Assembly (NCBI GenBank): GCA_030690175.1
Contig: JAUYHE010000006.1
Coordinates: 1-42,607 of the forward strand
Length of the DNA stretch: 42,607 bases
Direction: 5' to 3'
DNA from: a bacterium
Lineage (GTDB): Bacteria; Patescibacteriota; Microgenomatia; Woykebacterales; RBG-16-39-9b
Shown here: positions 37,044 through 42,607 of the stretch, piece by piece
How positions within the stretch are numbered: the stretch's first letter is position 1
How the letters are laid out: each line of letters opens with the position of its first letter
Notes under the pieces: generated by a model
Databases searched by the model: none
What the model saw: only the letters and a program-made list of their open reading frames with translations
What the model was told of the DNA's origin: nothing
Made by a program: the position numbers and the translations under genes

Positions 37044-37754
37044 ATGTTTGATCTATTTTATTCTCTTTGGCTGAAAGGCCTCTACCAACCAATCTACAAT
37101 TTAGTTATTTTCACCTACAATATTTCGCCTGGACCCAGCTTTGGTTTAACAATCATCGGTCTGGCTATTCTCATTCGGTTTCTTTTCCTTTATTTTACCC
37201 TTCTTGGGTACAAGCACGAGGAACAACTTGTACAGGTTCAACCCACCATAAATCGGATCGAAAAGGACAACTCCTTGAGTAACAAAGAAAAGCTGGCCAA
37301 AATATCGGCTATCACCAAACCTCTCGGTGTAAACCCTCTTCTGTCATCTTTACCTTTATTTGCGCAGCTAGTTTTCTTAGGTGTCTTATACCAAATAATA
37401 CAGGTAGGGATTTACAGTAATGGGTTTGGGAATTTGTATCGATTCGTTAGTCATCCTGGCGAAATAAACACCCAATTTTTTGGTTTTAATCTAGCCCACC
37501 CAAGCATTTTACTTGCTTTGATAGCAGCTGGTGTGCTACTTACGGAGCGTATCTGGGAGTATAATGAAAAAAAAGAAATTGGCGGTACGTTTGCTCAAAA
37601 ATGGGACCCATTGATTTGGCCCCTCGGTACATTTATAATTTTATTAATACTTCCAAGTGCAAAGGCGGTTTTTTTGATAACATCAGTGGTGTTTTCATTC
37701 GTTATCAAAAGTATTGTTCAAGTGAGCAAACCAAAACCAGCCGGTGCTAAGTAG
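37044..37754 (+). CDS. yidC: Membrane protein insertase YidC/Oxa1
   Basis: A 236-aa insertase of the short Gram-positive-like type. About five helices, the cytoplasmic hairpin EEQLVQVQPTINRIEKDNSL and the PLLSSLPLFAQLVFLGVLYQ region are characteristic, with a positively charged residue in the first helix hairpin (LIRF). The C-terminal tail KPKPAGAK is basic. TATCAT 8 nt before the ATG suggests a nearly leaderless start. Away from rpmH-rnpA, its usual location; the SPFH gene follows 6 bp later. Confidence 0.92.
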   Translation: MFDLFYSLWLKGLYQPIYNLVIFTYNISPGPSFGLTIIGLAILIRFLFLYFTLLGYKHEEQLVQVQPTINRIEKDNSLSNKEKLAKISAITKPLGVNPLLSSLPLFAQLVFLGVLYQIIQVGIYSNGFGNLYRFVSHPGEINTQFFGFNLAHPSILLALIAAGVLLTERIWEYNEKKEIGGTFAQKWDPLIWPLGTFIILLILPSAKAVFLITSVVFSFVIKSIVQVSKPKPAGAK

Positions 37755-37760
37755 ATAATT

Positions 37761-38327
37761 ATGGCTTCTTTTGATCAGTTGGTAATTTCATTTTTAGTTG
37801 ATGAGGTGGCCGGAGGGTTTTTCGCGGACGTGCCACCTGGACACGTGGCTACCATTTACGATCGTATCAGAGGTGTCCGCAATCAAATTTGGGGACCGGG
37901 CTTGCATTTTAAATTACCTTTCATCCAAAAGGCGAAAATCTTTAACGCTCAAACTCTTGAATACACAATCCGAGATGGATTCAATCCTGATATAAATAAA
38001 GAAGCTTTAGCGGATGACGCTATCACCGCCGTAACTGCCGACAACACCCACGTCAAAATTCAAGGCTCAATCCTAGTGCGAATAAATAAAGAAAACGTAG
38101 TCTCTCTTTGGGAAAACATTGGCGAAGATTTTATTTCAAAAATAGTACGACCTGTTTCTCGAAGTCGTATACGCGGGGTAATTTCCCAGGTAACTTCCAA
38201 CCAAATAAATACTCATCGTCACGTGGTAGAGGCGAAAATGAAAGAAATGCTTGAAGCTGAATTTGCTCCCAAAGGCCTCATCGTTGAAAACGTGCTTCTG
38301 TCTGATGTTTCAACCGTGCCCTCGTAA
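37761..38327 (+). CDS. Short SPFH/prohibitin-like protein
   Basis: A 188-aa SPFH (band 7) domain: VPPGHVATIYDRIRGVRNQI, GPGLHFKLPFIQKAKIFNAQ and GLIVENVLLSDVS. It is close to bacterial prohibitin-like proteins, which form membrane-associated rings. The usual N-terminal membrane helix is not evident and the C-terminal coiled-coil region is absent: the protein stops at the end of the SPFH domain, 5 bp from a tRNA-His gene on the other strand. This could be a truncation at the tRNA locus. Confidence 0.82.
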   Translation: MASFDQLVISFLVDEVAGGFFADVPPGHVATIYDRIRGVRNQIWGPGLHFKLPFIQKAKIFNAQTLEYTIRDGFNPDINKEALADDAITAVTADNTHVKIQGSILVRINKENVVSLWENIGEDFISKIVRPVSRSRIRGVISQVTSNQINTHRHVVEAKMKEMLEAEFAPKGLIVENVLLSDVSTVPS

Positions 38328-38331
38328 TTTA

Positions 38332-38407
38332 TGGGGTGGCTGACGGGGATCGAACCCGCAACCTCAAGGTCCACAACCTCGTGCTCTGCCATTGAGCTAC
38401 AGCCACC
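38332..38407 (-). tRNA. tRNA-His (anticodon GUG)
   Basis: A 76-nt cloverleaf with the His-specific extra G(-1) opposite C73, anticodon stem CGAGG/CCTTG with loop TTGTGGA, encoded CCA. Confidence 0.95.
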
Positions 38408-38485
38408 AAGATAAAATAGATAGGAATTCAAAAAGAACAGGAGTATTTTATCAAATTTTTGGGAGAGAATAAAGTTTAGGTGAGT

Positions 38486-39631
38486 TTAATAGTTTACTGC
38501 TGACTGGGCATCAACTCTACCCCAACCAAATTTATTGTCTTTTCCAGAAGTACCAAGATCTTTCGCTGTTTTAAATAAAGCGTTTTCGACTTGATCAGGG
38601 TTATACCCAGAGTGAACACTTCTAACCAGACCAACAGTGGCTGTAACAATTGGAGTCGCCATACTAGTACCAGAAGCGGTAAGATACCCAGAACCTAGCC
38701 AGGAAGAGAAAATTCCAACCCCGGGAGCGGTTATATCTACGCCTTTACCCCGCCCTGAAAAACTAGCAATTCTATCACGTGAATTAACTGCTCCAACTGT
38801 AGTTGAATAGCTTATACAACCTGGCAGAGAAACCCCAGAACTACCGCTATTTCCAGCAGCTACCACCACCAAGACGCCTCTATCTCTGGCGTGCTTTATT
38901 GCAGTTGTCATCTCCGGATAAACGCTGTCGCAAAAACTTTTGTAAAGGTAAGGAGCTCCTGTACCCAAACTTAAATTTACGGCATCTACTCCTGGATCGT
39001 CAGCGTTTCCGGATACCCCATCTGGACCATCTACAACCCAATAAATACCGGCGATTATATCCGTAAAGTAACCCGACCCATATTTATCTAACACCTTTCC
39101 AACTAAAATCCCCACACTAGGAGCCGCTCCTTTTGCACTGGAGTTTACTCCATCCGCAGTAATAATTCCGGCCACATGGCTCCCATGACCATTATCATCA
39201 GTGGGATCCTCATCACCATTGACAAAATCTCTTCCGCCCAAGTAACTTGAGGAAAGTTCGGGGTGAGTATAGTTGTAACCTGTATCCAAAATAGCAACTT
39301 TTCTTCCTTGCCCACTGTTGCCGCTATTTTGAACTAGATTTGCCCTTATCTGGCTATTTGCCCTTGTATCTGTTGCCATTACCCGAATATCCTCCGGCAA
39401 ACCTAGACTTCTAGCAACTGACAAAGGGCATACGAAAGCCTTTATTTCTTTAACCTTTCTTACCTGCCGGCAACCGCTTTGCTCAGCTCTCTGGGCTTCC
39501 TCGCGGCTGTGGGCAAGCAGACGAACCTTTCCTTCACGTCTAACTTTTTGCGTGTTGGCTGATAGAGTACTTACAGAGAAAACCAAAATCAGAAGTGAAA
39601 AACAGACTGGGGTCAAAAATTTTAGCTTCAT
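38486..39631 (-). CDS. Secreted subtilisin-like serine protease
   Basis: A 381-aa S8 peptidase. A signal peptide (about 1-25, FLTPVCFSLLILVFSVSTLS) precedes a short propeptide-like region (about 26-95) and the catalytic domain with Asp116 (AILDTGYN), His149 (NGHGSHVAGI), oxyanion Asn261 (AAGNSG) and Ser323 (ASGTSMATP). All are intact, so it should be active outside the cell, possibly for nutrient release or host-surface processing. Six Cys suggest disulfides. The ATG lies 7 nt after a TATACT box with no Shine-Dalgarno sequence: apparently leaderless. Confidence 0.94.
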   Translation of the reverse strand: MKLKFLTPVCFSLLILVFSVSTLSANTQKVRREGKVRLLAHSREEAQRAEQSGCRQVRKVKEIKAFVCPLSVARSLGLPEDIRVMATDTRANSQIRANLVQNSGNSGQGRKVAILDTGYNYTHPELSSSYLGGRDFVNGDEDPTDDNGHGSHVAGIITADGVNSSAKGAAPSVGILVGKVLDKYGSGYFTDIIAGIYWVVDGPDGVSGNADDPGVDAVNLSLGTGAPYLYKSFCDSVYPEMTTAIKHARDRGVLVVVAAGNSGSSGVSLPGCISYSTTVGAVNSRDRIASFSGRGKGVDITAPGVGIFSSWLGSGYLTASGTSMATPIVTATVGLVRSVHSGYNPDQVENALFKTAKDLGTSGKDNKFGWGRVDAQSAVNY

Positions 39632-39638
39632 TAAAAAA

Positions 39639-39667
39639 AGTATAACTTATAGCCGAAACCATGTCAA
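39639..39667 (-). promoter_or_regulatory. Promoter of the subtilase gene
   Basis: Minus strand: TTGACA (39667-39662), 17 bp, TATACT (39644-39639), then 7 nt to the ATG. Confidence 0.75.
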
Positions 39668-39678
39668 AACCCTTTATC

Positions 39679-39707
39679 TTGTTCAAGCAGTGGTAATCTT
39701 GTATAAT
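39679..39707 (+). promoter_or_regulatory. Promoter of tRNA-Gly(UCC)
   Basis: TTGTTC (39679-39684), 17 bp, TATAAT (39702-39707), 13 bp before the tRNA. Confidence 0.65.
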
Positions 39708-39720
39708 TCCAATGTGTTTT

Positions 39721-39797
39721 GCGCGAGTAGCTCAATTGGCCAGAGCGTCTCCCTTCCAAGGAGAAGGTTGAGGGTTCGAGTCCCTTCTCGCGCTCCA
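39721..39797 (+). tRNA. tRNA-Gly (anticodon UCC)
   Basis: A 77-nt cloverleaf, acceptor GCGCGAG, anticodon stem TCTCC/GGAGA with loop CTTCCAA, encoded CCA. Confidence 0.95.
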
Positions 39798-39832
39798 CTT
39801 CACTTTGTTCAAGCGAGGTTCAGTGTAAACGG

Positions 39833-39909
39833 GCGCCCATAGCTCAATTGGATAGAGCGTGTGGCTTCGGACCACAAGGTTGGGGGTTCAAGTCCCTCTG
39901 GGCGCGCCA
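39833..39909 (+). tRNA. tRNA-Arg (anticodon UCG)
   Basis: A 77-nt cloverleaf, acceptor GCGCCCA, anticodon stem TGTGG/CCACA with loop CTTCGGA, G73 and encoded CCA. Confidence 0.95.
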
Positions 39910-39924
39910 TCCTAGCGTCTACAA

Positions 39925-39959
39925 TATAATCCCTAGCACTCTCTTTACAAAGGTGCTAA
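39925..39959 (+). promoter_or_regulatory. lon promoter region with a CIRCE element
   Basis: CTAGCACTC (39933-39941), a 9-bp spacer and AGGTGCTAA (39951-39959) match the HrcA operator consensus TTAGCACTC-N9-GAGTGCTAA at 8 of 9 and 7 of 9 positions. TATAAT (39925-39930) lies just before it, and a second possible -10, TGCTAAAAT (39954-39962), overlaps its right arm. HrcA binding would block transcription of lon until heat or protein stress. Confidence 0.75.
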
Positions 39960-39970
39960 AATAGTTGCAC

Positions 39971-42355
39971 ATGGAGAAAAAAGAAACAAAACACAAACTA
40001 CCTTTGATACCGGTTCGCAATGTCGTCGTGTTTCCGCACGCAACTGTATCTATTTCAATAAAAAGGGATAGATCAGTTAAAGCTCTTGAGGCCTCCTTAA
40101 ACAAAACCAAAACTCTTTTTATGGTCATGCAAAAAAGGCAAGAGGTGGATAATCCCGTCAGCACCGATCTATTTGATGTTGGTACCATCTCAAAAATTAC
40201 TTCGGTTCAGAGGCTTCCCGATGGCGTGATAAATGTTTCTGTGGAAGGAATTACTAAAGCAAAAACAAAAGAATACACGAAAACGGATCCTTTTTTTGAA
40301 GCAGAAGTAGTGGAGACATCAGAACCAGAATACTCTCAAGAAGAACTTGAATCTATTATCCGTCCGGTAGTCGAGCAGTTTCGCCAATCAATTTCTCTTG
40401 GAAAAGCTGTTCCTTTAGACCTAATACCTAGTATTTTTGACTTGTCAAACCCTTACCAGACGGTCGATATGATAATTCTCAACCTAGATCTAAATTCCTT
40501 GGAAAAACAAACCCTTTTGGAAGCGCCAAATTTTAAATCAAGGGTAAAGATACTTACCGAATATTTGTCTAAGGAGATCTCAATCCTCCAAACCGCTCGT
40601 CGCATCCAAGATCAAACCGTTGAGGAAATAGGTAAAGGTGCAAAAGAGGCATTTTTGCGGGAACAGTTAAAAACGATTGAGAAGGAACTTGGTGTCAAGG
40701 AAGAAAAAGAAGAGTTTAGTGATCTCGAAAAGAAAATAAAGGCGGCCGGAATGCCTAAGGAAACCGAGGGAAAATCTCTAAAAGAACTTGATAGACTACG
40801 AAAAATGCACCAATTTTCCCCAGAAGTTTCTTATATCCGAACTTACCTAGATTGGTTGATTGAACTTCCTTGGAATAAAAAATCGGAAAGTAAAATTGAT
40901 GTCAAAGGCGCCGAAAAAATCTTGAATCAGGATCATTACGGTCTTAAAAAGATTAAAGAAAGAATACTGGAATATCTGGCGGTACACAAGTTAACCGGAA
41001 AAATAAAAGGTCCGATTCTTTGTTTCGTTGGACCACCAGGAACTGGTAAGACTTCGGTTGGGAAATCAATTGCGCGAGCGCTTGGCCGCAAATTTGTAAA
41101 AGTTTCCCTAGGCGGGATACGTGATGAAGCGGAGATACGTGGCCACCGTCGTACCTACGTCGGCGCCCTTCCAGGTCGAATAATTCAGGCTATGAAAGAC
41201 GCTGGTACTAGAAACCCAGTCTTTATGCTAGATGAGATCGATAAAGTCGGCTTTGATTTTCGGGGCGATCCTTCTTCAGCTTTACTTGAAGCCTTGGATC
41301 CAGAGCAAAATCACTCGTTTTCTGATCATTATCTAGAAGTTCCTTTTGATTTATCCGCCGTGATGTTTATCACTACAGCTAATATCCTGGATACTATTCC
41401 CGCCCCCCTTCTAGATCGTATGGAAATCATTGAATTTCCTGGCTATACTGAAGAGGAAAAGGCTCGTATTGCTACGGATTACCTTTTACCCAAGCAACTG
41501 GAAGCCCACGGTTTAGACAAAAATAAACTTACGATCAGTAGTGACGCGAAATCAGCCATAATTTCAAAATACACTCGGGAAGCCGGAGTACGTAACCTAG
41601 AAAGAGAACTGGCGGCTATTTGCCGAAAGGTTGCCCGGGCAATTGCCGAGAAGAAAATAAAAAAAACCGAAGTAATAGCCAGAAACTTGCGAAAATATCT
41701 TGGCCCCGAAAAATTTGAACCGTGGGCGACTGAGAAAAAAGACGAGATTGGAATTGCGACCGGACTTGCCTGGACCGAAGCTGGTGGTCAAGTACTTAGC
41801 GTAGAGGCTACGGCCATGCCCGGACGCGGTAACCTGATATTGACTGGCCACCTGGGCAACGTCATGAAGGAAAGTGCTCAAGCAGCCCTATCATACGCCC
41901 GAAGCAAAACTAAGGACCTGGGGATAAAAGAAAACTATTTCAAAGATAAAGATATTCATATTCACGTTCCGGCTGGGGCTATTCCAAAGGACGGTCCTAG
42001 TGCTGGTATTACTATGGCTTCTGCCCTGGTAAGTCTGGTAACAAAGATACCGGTGCGAAAAAGTATTGGTATGACTGGGGAGGTAACCCTGCGAGGAAAA
42101 GTTTTAGAAATAGGCGGCGCCAAGGAAAAGATTTTAGCCGCCCACCGGGCTGGTTTGCGTGAGGTGATCTTACCTAAGAAAAATAAAAAGGATCTGGAAG
42201 AAATTCCACCGAAAGCCCGTAAAGAATTAAAATTTACCTACGTGGACAATATGGACGATGTGCTAGCTCGATCGCTTTTGTCGGACCCCTTCTCCAGAAG
42301 ACAGGAAGAAGACACCAAACCAGCAATATCTCCCCCACCAATGCCTTTTGCGTAA
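39971..42355 (+). CDS. lon: ATP-dependent protease Lon
   Basis: A 794-aa Lon from the ATG at 39971 (MEKKETKHKLPLIPVRN). An N-terminal LON substrate-binding domain (about 10-200) and coiled-coil precede the AAA+ module, Walker A GPPGTGKT (354-361) and Walker B VFMLDEIDK, and the C-terminal peptidase domain with catalytic Ser677 in PKDGPSAGIT and the partner Lys in GGAKEKILAAHRAG. It degrades misfolded and regulatory proteins. The CIRCE operator upstream predicts heat-shock control. A TTG two codons earlier is a less likely start. Confidence 0.96.
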   Translation: MEKKETKHKLPLIPVRNVVVFPHATVSISIKRDRSVKALEASLNKTKTLFMVMQKRQEVDNPVSTDLFDVGTISKITSVQRLPDGVINVSVEGITKAKTKEYTKTDPFFEAEVVETSEPEYSQEELESIIRPVVEQFRQSISLGKAVPLDLIPSIFDLSNPYQTVDMIILNLDLNSLEKQTLLEAPNFKSRVKILTEYLSKEISILQTARRIQDQTVEEIGKGAKEAFLREQLKTIEKELGVKEEKEEFSDLEKKIKAAGMPKETEGKSLKELDRLRKMHQFSPEVSYIRTYLDWLIELPWNKKSESKIDVKGAEKILNQDHYGLKKIKERILEYLAVHKLTGKIKGPILCFVGPPGTGKTSVGKSIARALGRKFVKVSLGGIRDEAEIRGHRRTYVGALPGRIIQAMKDAGTRNPVFMLDEIDKVGFDFRGDPSSALLEALDPEQNHSFSDHYLEVPFDLSAVMFITTANILDTIPAPLLDRMEIIEFPGYTEEEKARIATDYLLPKQLEAHGLDKNKLTISSDAKSAIISKYTREAGVRNLERELAAICRKVARAIAEKKIKKTEVIARNLRKYLGPEKFEPWATEKKDEIGIATGLAWTEAGGQVLSVEATAMPGRGNLILTGHLGNVMKESAQAALSYARSKTKDLGIKENYFKDKDIHIHVPAGAIPKDGPSAGITMASALVSLVTKIPVRKSIGMTGEVTLRGKVLEIGGAKEKILAAHRAGLREVILPKKNKKDLEEIPPKARKELKFTYVDNMDDVLARSLLSDPFSRRQEEDTKPAISPPPMPFA

Positions 42356-42383
42356 AAGACGATTAATATTTCCCGCTACGTTC

Positions 42384-42439
42384 TTTTTTGGTATAATCGA
42401 GTGCAACGAGAATTACATCACGCTTTAGCGGGATATAAT
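42384..42439 (+). promoter_or_regulatory. Promoter plus hairpin before tRNA-Arg(UCU)
   Basis: TTTTTTGGTATAATCG (42384-42399) carries an extended -10 box and differs by one base from 36591-36606. It is followed by a hairpin (42412-42439): ATTA-c-ATC-a-CGC, loop TTTA, GCG-g-GAT-a-TAAT, which resembles that at 36610-36640. The right arm contains a second TATAAT (42434-42439) 13 bp before the tRNA. Confidence 0.6.
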
Positions 42440-42452
42440 TTGGTTTGATTTT

Positions 42453-42529
42453 GCCCCTGTAGCTCAACTGGACAGAGCGAACGGCTTCTATCCGTTAGGT
42501 TGGGGGTTCGAGTCCCTCCAGGGGCGCCA
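42453..42529 (+). tRNA. tRNA-Arg (anticodon UCU)
   Basis: A 77-nt cloverleaf, acceptor GCCCCTG, anticodon stem AACGG/CCGTT with loop CTTCTAT, encoded CCA. Confidence 0.95.
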
Positions 42530-42532
42530 TAA

Positions 42533-42607
42533 GGGCCGCTAGCTCAATGGTAGAGCAGATGCCTCTTAAGCATCCGGTTACAGGTTCGAATCCTGTGCGG
42601 CTCACCA
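42533..42607 (+). tRNA. tRNA-Lys (anticodon CUU)
   Basis: A 75-nt cloverleaf, acceptor GGGCCGC/GCGGCTC, anticodon stem GATGC/GCATC with loop CTCTTAA, encoded CCA ending on the last base of the window. Three bases after tRNA-Arg. Confidence 0.94.

Noticed and set aside
1..42607. Recoded UGA (Gracilibacteria-type code)
   Set aside because: Genes such as tsaC end at TGA in the expected place, and no conserved protein runs through an in-frame TGA.

Overview
The window looks like a chromosomal segment of a member of the Candidate Phyla Radiation (Patescibacteria), probably monoderm. The evidence is a small, gene-dense genome style, type IV pilus genes (pilM/N/O), a MurT-GatD pair, FemX-like and DUF5679/DUF2795-like proteins, many tRNAs scattered singly or in short runs, and several core proteins reduced to a minimal form: PheT without its tRNA-binding OB domain, ThrS without its TGS domain, and an acyl-carrier-protein homologue without the phosphopantetheine serine. 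TGA is used as a stop (for example tsaC), so this is the standard bacterial code and not the Gracilibacteria code. No rRNA, CRISPR array, transposase or phage gene is visible. The exact phylum cannot be fixed from this sequence.

Layout. 1-3360 (+): type IV pilus block (PilX-like protein, pilM, pilN, pilO). 3487-9761 (-): translation and RNA block tyrS - 35-aa membrane peptide - recG - rpmF - nusB - acpP-like - rnc - rpsP - khpA - trmD. 9812-12343 (+): class A penicillin-binding protein. 12348-21255 (-): clpP - tRNA-Val - small membrane protein - thrS - tsaD - tsaC - infC - rpmI - rplT - pheS - pheT, the classical thrS-infC-rpmI-rplT-pheST order with the t6A genes inserted. 21300-22190: an odd intergenic island with two GC-rich small ORFs, two tRNA-like sequences and a short independent transcription unit. 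22189-31155 (-): LiaF-like protein, RibL-like nucleotidyltransferase, metallo-hydrolase, RnfD-like membrane protein, gatD/murT, two paralogous glucosaminidases, FemX and a DegT aminotransferase, mostly cell-envelope functions. 31213-33274: two tRNA clusters enclosing a DUF5679 protein, a PAP2 phosphatase and an undecaprenol kinase. 33373-36368: VOC protein, DUF2795-like protein, zinc-ribbon membrane protein, ABC exporter. 36591-39631: a frameshifted calcium-binding-type lipid or membrane-anchored protein, YidC, a short SPFH protein and a secreted subtilase. 39721-42607: tRNAs around lon, which carries a CIRCE heat-shock operator.

How the genes work together. The window joins translation (aminoacyl-tRNA synthetases, IF3, ribosomal proteins, tRNA-modification enzymes TrmD, TsaC, TsaD), peptidoglycan making and remodelling (PBP, MurT/GatD, FemX, glucosaminidases, PAP2 and undecaprenol kinase feeding the lipid carrier pool), protein quality control (ClpP, Lon, YidC, subtilase) and type IV pili.

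Regulatory reading. Near-consensus sigma-70-type promoters are abundant (TTGACA, 17-18 bp, TATAAT-like), as is an extended -10 element TGGTATAAT. In many protein genes the start codon lies only 6-8 nt after the -10 box with no Shine-Dalgarno sequence, so leaderless mRNAs appear common. infC begins at an AUA codon behind a strong Shine-Dalgarno sequence. The pheST and glucosaminidase-murT-gatD units have a promoter followed at once by a terminator-like hairpin. Two families of short dispersed repeats occupy intergenic spaces.
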